A stretch of DNA of 64,000 nucleotides from Hyphomonadaceae bacterium (GCA_030697555.1 JAUYPV010000018.1:1-64000); one strand, 5' to 3'; shown: positions 44,318 to 53,766, counted from the stretch's first letter. Translations and numbers: made by a program. The notes: generated by a model not told the origin, from the letters alone.

Positions 44318-45253
44318 ATGATGCGCCATGTTGGCTGGATGTTAGCCGCTATCACCTTGGCCTCTGCTTGCGCCTTGGGACCATCGGAGCAGAGGCCCGC
44401 CGCCGAAACGGAGCTACGCCGGCTGGTCGACATCGGCGGGCGCTCCCTCAGCCTGCGGTGCACAGGCCGGCAGAATGGCCCAATCGTCGTCCTTGAAACC
44501 GGGGCCGTGGCGTCCTCCGTCCTCTACTGGCCGCTGCAGGATCGGATCGCAACCTTCACTCGCGTCTGCACCTATGATCGCGCTGGCTTGGGCTGGAGCG
44601 ATCCGGTTCCGACCGGGCGCACCTTCGAGACCATGGCGGACGATCTCGACCGTCTGCTGAGACGAGCTGGTGTGCGCGGTCCATTCATTCTCGCTGGACA
44701 TTCAATGGGCGGCTTCGTCGTGCGGTTGGTTGCGGCGCGTCGGCCCGTCGACATCGCCGGAGTGATCCTGATCGACGCCAGCGAGGAACGCGTGAGTCTC
44801 AGTCCGGACGGGATTGCCGGGAATGATCAGACCGCGGCGCAGCTGGGCAGGCTCGCGTCCGCAGCCGCGGCTGGCCTGAGTACGGTCGTAGACGCCGCGT
44901 TGCCCATACCGCCTGGCGTCCCATCAGAGGCCGTCATCATCCGCGCCCCGGACGTCATCCGCGCCGGGCAGGATGAACTTGGCGCATTCGGCCGGACACA
45001 GGCAGCCGACCGAGGACCGGCAGGCCTTGGGGTGCTCGGCGACATTCCGCTGATCGTGTTGAGCCGCGGGCGGATGGCCGATCCACTCAGCTCGCGTGAC
45101 CTCTTCTGGCGCGAAGGTCAGCTTCGCCTTCTCGGCCTGTCGACCCGAAGCGAGCAGATGATTGCGGAGCGGAGCGGCCACAATATTCATCTCGATCAGC
45201 CCGAAGCGATTGCGGATGCTGTTCGCCGCTTGATCGAACAGCCCAAGCAATAG
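44318..45253 (+). CDS. Alpha/beta hydrolase lipoprotein
   Basis: 311 aa. Lipobox LASAC (residues ~14-18) after a hydrophobic signal. Alpha/beta-hydrolase features: IVVLETG, CTYDRAGLGWSDP (oxyanion region), nucleophile elbow LAGHSMGGFVVRL, an acid after IPLIVLSRGRMADP, and catalytic His in IAERSGHNIHLDQP. The substrate is unknown. It may be inducible by the divergent LytTR regulator 93 bp away. Confidence 0.82.
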   Translation: MMRHVGWMLAAITLASACALGPSEQRPAAETELRRLVDIGGRSLSLRCTGRQNGPIVVLETGAVASSVLYWPLQDRIATFTRVCTYDRAGLGWSDPVPTGRTFETMADDLDRLLRRAGVRGPFILAGHSMGGFVVRLVAARRPVDIAGVILIDASEERVSLSPDGIAGNDQTAAQLGRLASAAAAGLSTVVDAALPIPPGVPSEAVIIRAPDVIRAGQDELGAFGRTQAADRGPAGLGVLGDIPLIVLSRGRMADPLSSRDLFWREGQLRLLGLSTRSEQMIAERSGHNIHLDQPEAIADAVRRLIEQPKQ

Positions 45254-45440
45254 CCTAACGATTTTTGAATGGCGGCCTTCGGCGAGTTCCTGCCGCTTTC
45301 GTTTGGCTTGCGAACGACAGGATATCAGCGCAGTTCGGACACAAGGTCTTGGGTCGATGGACGGTTCCGCCTTCGGCAGCTGCCGTCACGAACGCCGGCG
45401 CCGTTGCGCGTCCGTCCCGTTTGCCTGCCGCGTCCGCCGG

Positions 45441-45470
45441 TCAAGGGACGCTGGCGCTCTTGGCCCTTGA
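45441..45470. repeat. REP-like palindromic repeat, copy 2
   Basis: TCAAGGGACGCTGG…TTGGCCCTTGA; same unit as at 41080-41108 with one inserted base. It abuts the AsnC gene remnant. Confidence 0.55.
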
Positions 45471-45570
45471 AGACATTCCAGGCGCCGAGATCTCCCGCGC
45501 AGAAGCGAAGGATGCCGTCGTAGTGGCCAGCGAACCGCTGTTTTCGAAATCCTGCATTAAGTTGCGCCTG
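45463..45570 (-). pseudogene. Remnant of an Lrp/AsnC-family regulator
   Basis: On the minus strand a stretch reads RFAGHYDGILRFCAGDLGAWNVFK, cited here as RFAGHYDGILRF and CAGDLGAWNVFK. It matches the RAM-domain segment of the intact regulator at 23590 (RIAGNYDYIVRFCAGDIGAW). Neither the HTH nor the rest of the RAM domain is readable around it in the same frame, so this is a fragment. It marks scarring between the ICE-like part and the catabolic region. Confidence 0.55.
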
Positions 45571-45695
45571 ATTGCGGCGGCTATGGCGAGGATATAGGCG
45601 CTTAACGGCTCGACCTACTGTGGCGATCTGAAACGCCATTCGCATCGGCAAAGCCGCGACCGCGTCGCGCCAGCGCACCAAACGGAAATCTCGCG

Positions 45696-47036
45696 ATGAG
45701 CCTCTCGGTCTATTCGGAAAAGACGCTTTCATTGGTGCGCGCGGAGACCGAACGCGTCCTCAGCCAAGACCCGTTGGCGTCAATATTCGAAATCGAGCGT
45801 TGGGTACAAGAACAAGACGAATGGCGAAGTCGTCATTGCCTAAATTTGAATCCTGCAGAAAGCCTCTTGTCGCGGAGATGCCGAAGAATTCTGGACAGCG
45901 ATTTGGCAACCCGGCTTTCAGAAGGGCACCCAGGGGACAAAATATATCCGCCCAAGCGGCAACACCGATACATCGATCGCATCGAAGCTCAGATACTCGG
46001 ACTGACAAGGGAGTTGTTTGGCGCGACCTATGTTGAGTGGCGCCCGTCTTCTACTTCTCTTGCAAACGCCGCGGTTTTCTTCGCCGGCTTGCGCCCCGGA
46101 GATGTCGCCCTTGTTCAGGGCGACAACAATGGCGGCAACTATGCTTACAATTCCCGTGGACCGATCGCGCTGACCGGCGCCCGAATTGAACCGATCGCTC
46201 CACAGGGCGACTGTTTCGAATTCGATCTCGACGAGTTCCGTCGGCAGGTAGACAGGCTTCAGCCCAAGATGATCGTCATCGGCGGCAGCTATGTACTGTT
46301 TCCTTATCCAGTGAGCGAGATGAGGCGAATCGCGGATCGCTGCGGAGCCCGCCTAGTTTATGATGGCGCGCACCTGGGCCTTCTACTCTCGAAAGGAGAT
46401 TTTCAGCGGCCGTTGGAGGAGGGCGCGCATGCCCTTATTGTCAGCACCCACAAAGTGATGGGAGGGCCGGTTGGAGGTTTGGTGCTCAGCAACGACGCTG
46501 AATTCATGTCGAGAATTCTCGACATTACCTTTCCCGGTTTGTTGCAAACACGCGACCTGAACAAATATGCCTCGCTTGCCTTGGCGCTGAACGAAATCAG
46601 AGCCTTCGGAACTCCGCTCGCCAAAGCGATGGTCCACAACGCAAAGGCGCTGGCGCAATCGTTGGAGGCGGACGGGTTTCGCGTGTTGGGCCGGGTCCGC
46701 TCATTTACGCAGTCTCATCAGATCTTCGTCCATCTTGGGAATCGAGCGGCTGACGCCGAGCAACGGTGTCAGGACGCGGGAATCTTGCTGGCGCGAAGCC
46801 TGATGGTAGGCGACGAGCGCGACAACCCGTCAGGTTCACGACTCGCGACCCACGAAGTCACCCGCCAGGGGATGGGAGAGTCGGAGATGGCACTCATTTC
46901 TTCGTTCATTCGACGGGTTGTCATGGATGGTGAAAGACCCGAGCAAGTGGCGGAGGATGTTTCTCGTCTGCTGACGAGATTCCCAGACATTCAATACAGC
47001 TTCGACGCCGCCAAAGAACCCAACCTCAATCAATGA
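45696..47036 (+). CDS. Serine hydroxymethyltransferase-like PLP enzyme
   Basis: 446 aa. Fold type I PLP enzyme of the SHMT group: LNLNPAESLLS near the N-terminus, RPSSTSLANAAVFFAGL, Asp-containing RLVYDGAHLGLLLS, and the PLP lysine in VSTHKVMGGPVGGLV. It is clearly divergent from housekeeping GlyA (e.g. lacks the usual LTHG context, having QGDNNGGNY), so alpha-methylserine, beta-hydroxy-amino-acid or aldolase activity is more likely than folate one-carbon supply. The following gene overlaps its stop. Confidence 0.78.
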   Translation: MSLSVYSEKTLSLVRAETERVLSQDPLASIFEIERWVQEQDEWRSRHCLNLNPAESLLSRRCRRILDSDLATRLSEGHPGDKIYPPKRQHRYIDRIEAQILGLTRELFGATYVEWRPSSTSLANAAVFFAGLRPGDVALVQGDNNGGNYAYNSRGPIALTGARIEPIAPQGDCFEFDLDEFRRQVDRLQPKMIVIGGSYVLFPYPVSEMRRIADRCGARLVYDGAHLGLLLSKGDFQRPLEEGAHALIVSTHKVMGGPVGGLVLSNDAEFMSRILDITFPGLLQTRDLNKYASLALALNEIRAFGTPLAKAMVHNAKALAQSLEADGFRVLGRVRSFTQSHQIFVHLGNRAADAEQRCQDAGILLARSLMVGDERDNPSGSRLATHEVTRQGMGESEMALISSFIRRVVMDGERPEQVAEDVSRLLTRFPDIQYSFDAAKEPNLNQ

Positions 47037-47059
47037 GCCCTCTTCAGGGGAGAAAGAAG

Positions 47060-47380
47060 ATGAAACTATCAAACAGGCGGTTCGCCGGGAATGCACCTGA
47101 CGATATAAGGAGGGAATGGTCGTTGCATTTCAGCGCCAGCAAGATCAGCTTGCAGGCAGTCGGCTCGGTGCCCGAGTTGGCTCGCTTGACGACGCCCGGC
47201 AGCGGCAATTTCTGCATCCTCACCGACACGCCCGTTGATGAAGTAGCGGAGCGCCTGCGCTGCGAAGGCGTCACCATCGCCGCTGGACCTGACATGCGCG
47301 AGGGCGCTCTCGGACCGATCCGCTCGGTCTATTTCCGCGACCCGGACCACAACATGGTCGAAATCAGCAACCAAGCTTAA
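47060..47380 (+). CDS. VOC (glyoxalase-like) protein, N-terminally short
   Basis: 106 aa from ATG 47060 (GGGGAG site); ATG 47033 overlaps the upstream stop and is also possible. The visible part corresponds to the second half of a VOC module (LHFSASKISLQAVG; GSGNFCILTDTPVDEVAERL; GPIRSVYFRDPDHNMVEISN with the metal-ligand Glu). The usual first beta-alpha-beta strand with DHLVLTV and the first His is missing, replaced by ~20 unrelated residues. It may be a truncated, inactive copy or a minimal domain that needs a partner. Confidence 0.65.
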   Translation: MKLSNRRFAGNAPDDIRREWSLHFSASKISLQAVGSVPELARLTTPGSGNFCILTDTPVDEVAERLRCEGVTIAAGPDMREGALGPIRSVYFRDPDHNMVEISNQA

Positions 47381-47476
47381 GACGCGCGAGTTCACGCGGA
47401 CACGAACTTTCCAGAATGGGGAACCCGCTTGCCCTGAATTTTCCAGCGTGGAAGATTCCGCCGCGCTGGAGATGTC

Positions 47477-47950
47477 ATGACAGAACTGGACCGCATCGAC
47501 AGGAACCTGCTGCGGCTCCTGCAGAAAGACAACCAGCTCACCAATCTCGAGCTTGCGAAGCTGGCGAATCTTTCGCCGCCGACTTGCCTGCGGCGGGTGC
47601 GGCGCCTGAGGGAGGAGAAAATCATTGTCGCCGACGTCTCGATCGTCGATCCGGCGCGCGTCGGCCAGAAGCTGTTCGTGTTCGTCGAGGTGACACTGGA
47701 GCGCCAGACCGAGAGGATGCAGCGCGCCTTCGAGCAGAAAATGACGGCGGCGGCCGAGGTCATGCAGTGCTATATGATCTCCGGCCAGTCGGACTTCGTG
47801 ATCGTGGTGCTGGTGCCGGGAATGGAGGAGTATCATTCCTTCGTGCGATCCGTCCTGGCGGATGATCCCAACATTCGCAATTTCCGGTCGATGTTCGCGA
47901 TGAACCGAACGAAATTTCGAATCGAAGTTGACCCGGACGCGGTGTTCTGA
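47477..47950 (+). CDS. Lrp/AsnC-family transcriptional regulator
   Basis: 157 aa. HTH at ~5-50 (LDRIDRNLLRLLQKDNQLTN; LELAKLANLSPPTCLRRVRRL is split here as LELAKLANLSPPTC and LRRVRRL). The RAM domain follows with MISGQSDFVIVVLVPGMEEY. Its position before catabolic genes for amino-acid-like substrates suggests it senses one of those compounds. Distinct from the ICE-side AsnC protein at 23590. Confidence 0.88.
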   Translation: MTELDRIDRNLLRLLQKDNQLTNLELAKLANLSPPTCLRRVRRLREEKIIVADVSIVDPARVGQKLFVFVEVTLERQTERMQRAFEQKMTAAAEVMQCYMISGQSDFVIVVLVPGMEEYHSFVRSVLADDPNIRNFRSMFAMNRTKFRIEVDPDAVF

Positions 47951-48041
47951 GGTTTGTCGAGAATTTCAGCGGCGGCCAGCAATTGAAACTACATTTCGGC
48001 CGTGCTGGTCCATTCTTGCGGGGCAGAACACTGGAGACGTC

Positions 48042-49055
48042 ATGCGCCTTAGACCGTTTGCCCTGACCATGGCGCTGGTGATCGCCGCCGGATGCCCAGG
48101 AGCATCGGCGCAGGTGTTCGATACCGGGAAAGAGGCTTTCGAACGGCATCTTGCGAAGGCCATCGAAGGCGTGCCAGCGGCGCAACAGGGCCGCATCCGC
48201 GACCTCTGCATGGGCCCGCCCGATCCTTACACCAGGGCGCCCGGAACACGCGTGCCCGACGAGCCGGAGGATCTTGCGGCCGACCGCGTGCCGCCGATGA
48301 AGGTGTTCGACAATCTCTACTTCGTCGGCGACCGGAGCATGTCGGTCTGGGCATTGACGACATCGCAAGGGATCATCCTGTTCGACGCCACACTCGGTGA
48401 ACTGGTTGAGGACCGGGTCGTGCAAGGCCTCCCGGCGGTGGGGCTCGATCCAAAGGACATCAAGTATGTCCTTGTGAGCCATGGGCACGACGATCATTAT
48501 GGCGGCTCGAAGCTGCTGCAGGAACGTTTTGGCGCGCGAGTCGTCATGGGCGCGGCCGACTGGGCGATGACGCCCGATCCGGAGGTCAAGGGTTTTCGCG
48601 AGCCGCTGCCGAAGCCGGACCTCTATGCCGGCGACATGACGCTCACGCTCGGCGATGCCTCGGTAACGATCATGGCGACGCCGGGCCATACGCCGGGCAC
48701 GCTGTCTTTCCTGTTCAGCGTCTTCGACAAGGGGGCGCGGCACACGGTCGCCTTCTGGGGCGGCGGCTTCCCGCACGAGTCGGTCGCAGCGATGCGCGCA
48801 TTCGCCATTTCGGCGGAGCGGTTTGCGCCCGCGGTCGCGAAGGCGGGGGCGGACGTGGTGATCTCCAACCATCCGAACAACGACGAGTCGCTGCCTAAGA
48901 TGAAAGCGCTGGCCGCCCGTGCAACAGGCGGGCCTCACCCCTTCGTGCTGGGGCCGGATCAGGTGGCGCGCCGCCAGGTTGTGCTCAGCGAGTGTGCACG
49001 CGCCTATGTCGCCGCCGGCGGGCGAAAGGGCATGCCGGCGCTCGGCATCCGCTAG
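48042..49055 (+). CDS. Metallo-beta-lactamase-fold hydrolase, exported
   Basis: 337 aa from ATG 48042 with a signal peptide ending GASAQ. The zinc motif is VLVSHGHDDHYGGSKLL (HxHxDH), further ligands in MATPGHTPGTLSF and a C-terminal VVISNHPNNDESL. This resembles the subclass B3-like group of periplasmic hydrolases, some of which act on beta-lactams and others on lactones or amides. Whether it gives resistance cannot be judged; its catabolic neighbours favour a degradative role. Confidence 0.82.
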   Translation: MRLRPFALTMALVIAAGCPGASAQVFDTGKEAFERHLAKAIEGVPAAQQGRIRDLCMGPPDPYTRAPGTRVPDEPEDLAADRVPPMKVFDNLYFVGDRSMSVWALTTSQGIILFDATLGELVEDRVVQGLPAVGLDPKDIKYVLVSHGHDDHYGGSKLLQERFGARVVMGAADWAMTPDPEVKGFREPLPKPDLYAGDMTLTLGDASVTIMATPGHTPGTLSFLFSVFDKGARHTVAFWGGGFPHESVAAMRAFAISAERFAPAVAKAGADVVISNHPNNDESLPKMKALAARATGGPHPFVLGPDQVARRQVVLSECARAYVAAGGRKGMPALGIR

Positions 49056-49975
49056 GCGCGTATGCGCCAAGGGACAGGCGTCAGCGACTGTTTCAGCAGC
49101 TCGAGGAAGCGACTTGTGCGCGCGGCGCGATGGCTACGCTCTCCCAGAAGAGCGATGACGTCGGCGGGCGGTGCGCGCCACCCGGGCAGGACCTGGACCA
49201 ATCGGCCGGCGCGAATATCGCTGTAGGTGTCCCATTCCGAGCGCACGATGACGCCGTGGCCAGCTAGCGCCCAACTGCGCACGACGTCGCCGTCATTGCT
49301 TGCCATAACCGGGTGGATGCGGACTGTCGCGTCGGCGCCGCGACCGCGACCGCGACCGCGGCTGAAGCGCCAGAGCGTCACGTCCTCCTCGTTCTCGCGG
49401 AGCGCGATGCAGTCGTGCTCGCGCAACTGCTCGGGCGACTTCGGGTGGCCCTTGCGTTTCAGGTATCCCGGCGAAGCGCACGCGATCCTGTCGTTAGCGG
49501 CGAGGCGGAACATGATCATTGAAGAATCGCGTAGCTCACCAATGTGGATCAGCACGTCCCAGCTCTCGACGGACAACTGGTGCGGCGTGTCCGATAGCGT
49601 CAGCGAGACGGTCGCCTCGGGATGATCGCTGCGGAACTGCGCCAAGATGGGCGCGACGTAGCGCCGGCCGAAGCCGAGCGGAGCGACGATCCGTAAATGG
49701 CCGGTAACCGTATTGCGCCGTGTGGCCACCGCATCGGCGATGCGGTCCACATCGGCAAGCACCGAGAGGCCACGCGACATCAGCAGTTCGCCCTCATCGG
49801 ACAGGACTAGCCGGCGTGGTGAGCGATGCACGAGTTGAACCTTCAGGCGCCCTTCGAGCAACTGCAGGCGCTGTGTAACGGCGGGCGGGCTGACATCAAG
49901 CGCGCGAGCGGCCTCGGCGAGGCTCTTCGAGCCGGCGACTACAGTGAAAAAACGGATGTCGTCGAGCGACAGCAT
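49052..49975 (-). CDS. LysR-family regulator
   Basis: 307 aa. N-terminal HTH (LAEAARALDVSPPAVTQRLQ; LLEGRLKVQLVHRSPRR) and a substrate-binding domain (IVAPLGFGRRYVAPILAQF). A hexanucleotide CGACCG repeated three times at 49341-49358 encodes an unusual RGRGRGRG run within the effector domain. Divergent from the TonB-receptor operon with a 168-bp gap, so it most likely regulates that operon. Convergent and overlapping by 4 bp with the metallo-hydrolase gene. Confidence 0.9.
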   Translation of the reverse strand: MLSLDDIRFFTVVAGSKSLAEAARALDVSPPAVTQRLQLLEGRLKVQLVHRSPRRLVLSDEGELLMSRGLSVLADVDRIADAVATRRNTVTGHLRIVAPLGFGRRYVAPILAQFRSDHPEATVSLTLSDTPHQLSVESWDVLIHIGELRDSSMIMFRLAANDRIACASPGYLKRKGHPKSPEQLREHDCIALRENEEDVTLWRFSRGRGRGRGADATVRIHPVMASNDGDVVRSWALAGHGVIVRSEWDTYSDIRAGRLVQVLPGWRAPPADVIALLGERSHRAARTSRFLELLKQSLTPVPWRIRA

Positions 49976-50143
49976 TAAGACCCAGCTTAACGTAGCATAC
50001 CCAATTCATTAATTGCATTCGTAATGTCGCGCGTCAACGTTCAAGCCAGCTGCGGATGACGGGACGGGCGCCGCCGGCGGACCAAGCTGAGCGGTGAGCC
50101 AAGGCCAGGGCCGCCGACGGGCGACAAAAAAGGGGACGACGAC

Positions 50144-52387
50144 ATGAACAGAATTGAATTCGCAGCAAGGTTGGGCCTCCTGGTTTCCGCGGCCACGGCG
50201 GCGTTGGCCGCTCCGGCCTACGCTCAGCAGGGGCAGGCGCCACCGAAAGCCGATACCAGCCGTGACATCGTGATCGTGACGGCGCGCAAGGTCGACGAGG
50301 ATGTGCAGGATGTGCCTGTCACGGTCAACGTGCTCTCGGCCGATGACCTTGAGAACCGAGCGGCAGAGACGATTTCGGACATCGGCTCGCTTGTGCCCAA
50401 CGTGCTGTGGGATGACTCGGGCGGCGGCACGCTGGCCAACCGCATCACTATGCGCGGCATCGCCTCGAACGCCTCGAAGAACGGTTTCGACCCGGGCGTC
50501 GGCATCTATGTCGATGATGTCTATATCGCCAACGAGATCGGCTTCAACGGTGGCCTGCTGGATGTCGATCGCATCGAAGTGCTGAAGGGTCCGCAGGGAA
50601 CGCTGTTCGGTCGTAACACAACGGCCGGCGCCATCTCGATCGTGACGCGCAGGCCCTCGGCGGACGACGCCTATCTCGAGTTCGACGTGACAGCCGGCAA
50701 CTACAATCTCCGGCAGTTCCGCGTCGTGGGCAACGTGCCGATCTCGCCCAATGCCGCATTGAAGGTCTCTGCGATCAGCCGCGAGCGCGACGGCTATCTC
50801 TACAACATCGTCACCGGCAAGCGTGACATCAACGACGAGAACCACAAGGGTATGCGCGCGCAACTCCTCTGGCAGCCGAGCGATGCCGTCGAGATCCTCG
50901 CAAGCGCGCATTATTTCCACGACGAAGGCTCTGCGGAGGCACAGACCTGTTGGGGGCCGGGCACCGCAAACTGCCAGGTGCGCCACCCGACGCGCGAATC
51001 CGTCATTGACGGCATCGGCGAGGACAACGCCAGCATAAGCGAGCGCAACATGTGGGGCGCATCGTTGCGCGCCAATTACGATGCACCGAGCGGCATGCTC
51101 TACACCTCGATCTCGGCCTACGAGCACCTCGACGCCTTCAACGACCAGGACCAGGATTATACGGCGCTGGACGTCATTCGCAGCGGCTTTACGGTTCCCG
51201 ACGACTGGCAGTTCAGTCAGGAGTTCCGTCTGACCACGCCGCAAGATCAGAAGCTGCGCGGCGTGGCCGGGCTCTACTACTTCCATGAGGAGCGCGAGGC
51301 GATCACGCCGCTGACCTACGGGCCCATCGCTATCGCCAACTTTGGCGGGCCAGCCGGCCAATCGGGCACGGCGCTGACAGAAGGGCAGATCGGCACGGAT
51401 AGCTATGCGATTTACGGGCAGGGCCAGTACGATCTGACGCCCACGCTAACGGGTGAGATCGGGCTCCGTTACACCAATGACAGCAAGGATTTTACCTATG
51501 TCCAAACGCTGAGTTCCGCGCTTCTGGCAATTCCCCCAGCAAGGCGCAACCAGCTAGGCATTCCTCTGGTCGTTCCGGAAAGCAGTGCGAGCGACTCTTG
51601 GGGTCAGCTGACCGGCACCGCCTCGCTGAGTTGGCGACCGACCGAAGATGTCATGCTCTATGGCCGCTACTCGCGCGGCTACAAAAGTGGCGGTTTCCAG
51701 AATGCGCAGTCGAACCCTGATGCGCAGGGCGTGTTCCTAGCCACCGTCCCGTTCGGACCGGAGATTATGGACCAGTATGAGGTGGGCTTTCGGTCGGAAT
51801 TCCTCGACAACCGTTTCCGCTTCAACTTCTCCGCCTTCCGGATGGAATATTCCGACATTCAGCAGCAGACAACCAACGCCAACTTCGCCAAGTTTGTAAC
51901 CAATGCTGGCGATGTACTCAGCGAAGGCATCGAAGCCGAGTTCGTGCTGCTGCCGTTCGAGGGAATGTCGCTGTTCGGCAATTTCGGCCTTGTGCATTCC
52001 GAGTTCGTGAAAATCAAGCCAGGTGGCGATCAGACGCTGGTCGGCCGCGAACTCAGCTATTCGCCGCAGACGACCGGATCGATCGGCTTCACCTATGAGC
52101 GGCCGTTGTTCGGCGACTGGGGCGGGATGGTCAGCTTCGTACACACATACCGCTCCGACATCGCGCTCAACAACAACGGTTCGGTGATGTCGCCAGCGCT
52201 ACCCTTGACCAACGGCCGGATCGGCATCGAGAACGACAATGGCTGGGGCGTCTACGCCTTCGGCTCTAACCTGTTCGACTCGCGCCGCATCACCGCCTTC
52301 TCTGGTCCCAAGGCGGGACTGGCGCAGGGATCGGCGCGGCCGAGCGCGCCGATGACCTACGGCGTCGAGTTGCGGGGCGCATTTTGA
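50144..52387 (+). CDS. TonB-dependent receptor, no STN domain
   Basis: 747 aa with signal peptide ending AAPAYAQ and a GGGG-type ribosome site. A TonB-box-like DIVIVTARK precedes the plug domain (VPVTVNVLSADDLENRAAET; NRITMRGIAS; IEVLKGPQGTLFGRNTTAGA), then a barrel with a terminal Phe. It lacks an STN domain, so unlike the lasso receptor it should not signal through FecR. First gene of a coupled operon; likely imports the peptide or modified amino acid that the following enzymes degrade. Confidence 0.9.
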   Translation: MNRIEFAARLGLLVSAATAALAAPAYAQQGQAPPKADTSRDIVIVTARKVDEDVQDVPVTVNVLSADDLENRAAETISDIGSLVPNVLWDDSGGGTLANRITMRGIASNASKNGFDPGVGIYVDDVYIANEIGFNGGLLDVDRIEVLKGPQGTLFGRNTTAGAISIVTRRPSADDAYLEFDVTAGNYNLRQFRVVGNVPISPNAALKVSAISRERDGYLYNIVTGKRDINDENHKGMRAQLLWQPSDAVEILASAHYFHDEGSAEAQTCWGPGTANCQVRHPTRESVIDGIGEDNASISERNMWGASLRANYDAPSGMLYTSISAYEHLDAFNDQDQDYTALDVIRSGFTVPDDWQFSQEFRLTTPQDQKLRGVAGLYYFHEEREAITPLTYGPIAIANFGGPAGQSGTALTEGQIGTDSYAIYGQGQYDLTPTLTGEIGLRYTNDSKDFTYVQTLSSALLAIPPARRNQLGIPLVVPESSASDSWGQLTGTASLSWRPTEDVMLYGRYSRGYKSGGFQNAQSNPDAQGVFLATVPFGPEIMDQYEVGFRSEFLDNRFRFNFSAFRMEYSDIQQQTTNANFAKFVTNAGDVLSEGIEAEFVLLPFEGMSLFGNFGLVHSEFVKIKPGGDQTLVGRELSYSPQTTGSIGFTYERPLFGDWGGMVSFVHTYRSDIALNNNGSVMSPALPLTNGRIGIENDNGWGVYAFGSNLFDSRRITAFSGPKAGLAQGSARPSAPMTYGVELRGAF

Positions 52388-53766
52388 AGGTGCTTTCGCG
52401 CAGACACGTCCTGGCTTCGGCGGCCGCAGCGGCCGTCCTCCCGGCCGGTGCGGCGTATGGCGACGCGCGGCGGCGTCCGCTTGCGATTGAGCGCGTGACC
52501 CTCGCCTCGGCGCAAGCGGACAAGCCGGCGCTGCCGGACGCCCTGATCGTCGTACGCGATGGAAAGATCGAGTATGCCGGCCCGCGGGCAGGGCGTTCGA
52601 CACCCTCGGACGCGAAGCGCATCGACGGGCAGGGGAAGTGGGCCATCCCTGCGCTCATCGACATGCATGTTCATGCGCCGCAACTCGGCCTTGCTTCAGG
52701 TCGGAATGTTGCGGCCGATCCGCGTACTGCGGCACAGGACGCGCTGCTGCCCTATCTGGCGAACGGCATCCAGGCGGTCTTCAACCTGTCCGGCACGGTC
52801 GACACCATGGCGCTGGGCGCGATGACCGCGGCGGGCTTTGTCGATGGGCCCGCCATCATCAACGCAGCGCTGATCGACGGCTCGCCGCCGGTGCGGCCGG
52901 GGACGCGTGTGGCGGCCACAGCGGAAGCAGCGCGAGCCTGGGTAAGCGACATCGCCTATGAAGGCTATCGCTTCGTCAAAGTGTACAGCCGGCTAGAGTT
53001 GAATGTGCTGGCGGCGATCATCGACGAGGCGCGTAAGCAGAACTTGCGGGTCGTCGGGCACATCCCCAACTCGGCGCGTGGCCAGATCGAGAAAGCACTG
53101 GTTCCCGGCTTCGACATGGTGGCGCATGCCGAGGAGTTCGCCAAACAATCGCCCGAGCTTTCCGACGCCGACATTTCCCGCTTCGCCGCGCTTTCGCGCG
53201 CGAGCGGTACTAAGCTGATTGCGACGCTGACCTGCTTCGAGTGGATCGCCCGGCAGACGCGCTCGGTCGCTTCGCTGGATTCACTGGATGCGATGAAATA
53301 TCTACCCGCGGCGGTGAGGAATGAGTGGCGCGCTGGTAATCCCTACGCCCGCAACTCGACGCCGGAACGGATCGAGCGGTTCGACCGGTTCGTCGATTTC
53401 CACCGCCGGCTGGTGAAGGCTTTTCGCGTGGCGGGCGTGCCTGTGCTAGCCGGGACCGACTCGATGATCCCCGGCCTGGTTCCAGGCTTCTCGCTGCATG
53501 ACGAACTGGAGTCGTTGGTGGCTGCCGGGATTTCGAGCAACGAGGCGCTGGCCGCTGCGACAGTCGAGGCGTCCGCCGCGCTAGGCCTTGCCGACACCGG
53601 CGTCCTCGAAGCCGGCAAGCGCGCCAATATCCTGCTGCTCGACGCCGATCCTAATGCCGACATCCGCAACTCGCGGCGCATTAACGGCTTCGTGCGCGAA
53701 GGCGCCTGGATCGCCCGCGCCGATCTCGACAAGCGCCTCGCCGGCCTCGCGAAGCGCAACGCATGA
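52384..53766 (+). CDS. Tat-exported amidohydrolase (imidazolonepropionase/prolidase-like)
   Basis: 460 aa from a TTG that overlaps the receptor stop (TTGA). A twin-arginine signal (SRRHVLASAAAAAVLPAGAA) directs it to the periplasm. Metal-dependent hydrolase motifs: ALIDMHVHAP, His in VVGHIPNSA and DMVAHAEEF, and VLAGTDSMIPGL; the end IRRNSRRING-like loop typical of the family is DIRNSRRINGFVREG. The family includes dipeptidases and imidazolonepropionases; here, cleavage of an imported peptide in the periplasm fits the neighbours. Confidence 0.85.
   Translation: MKVLSRRHVLASAAAAAVLPAGAAYGDARRRPLAIERVTLASAQADKPALPDALIVVRDGKIEYAGPRAGRSTPSDAKRIDGQGKWAIPALIDMHVHAPQLGLASGRNVAADPRTAAQDALLPYLANGIQAVFNLSGTVDTMALGAMTAAGFVDGPAIINAALIDGSPPVRPGTRVAATAEAARAWVSDIAYEGYRFVKVYSRLELNVLAAIIDEARKQNLRVVGHIPNSARGQIEKALVPGFDMVAHAEEFAKQSPELSDADISRFAALSRASGTKLIATLTCFEWIARQTRSVASLDSLDAMKYLPAAVRNEWRAGNPYARNSTPERIERFDRFVDFHRRLVKAFRVAGVPVLAGTDSMIPGLVPGFSLHDELESLVAAGISSNEALAAATVEASAALGLADTGVLEAGKRANILLLDADPNADIRNSRRINGFVREGAWIARADLDKRLAGLAKRNA

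Noticed and set aside
47928-48041. Upstream extension of the metallo-hydrolase gene
   Set aside because: Places 38 Arg/Cys-rich residues before a clear signal peptide and overlaps the Lrp gene.
49338-49361. CRISPR-like repeats
   Set aside because: Six-base units without spacers, inside a LysR gene.
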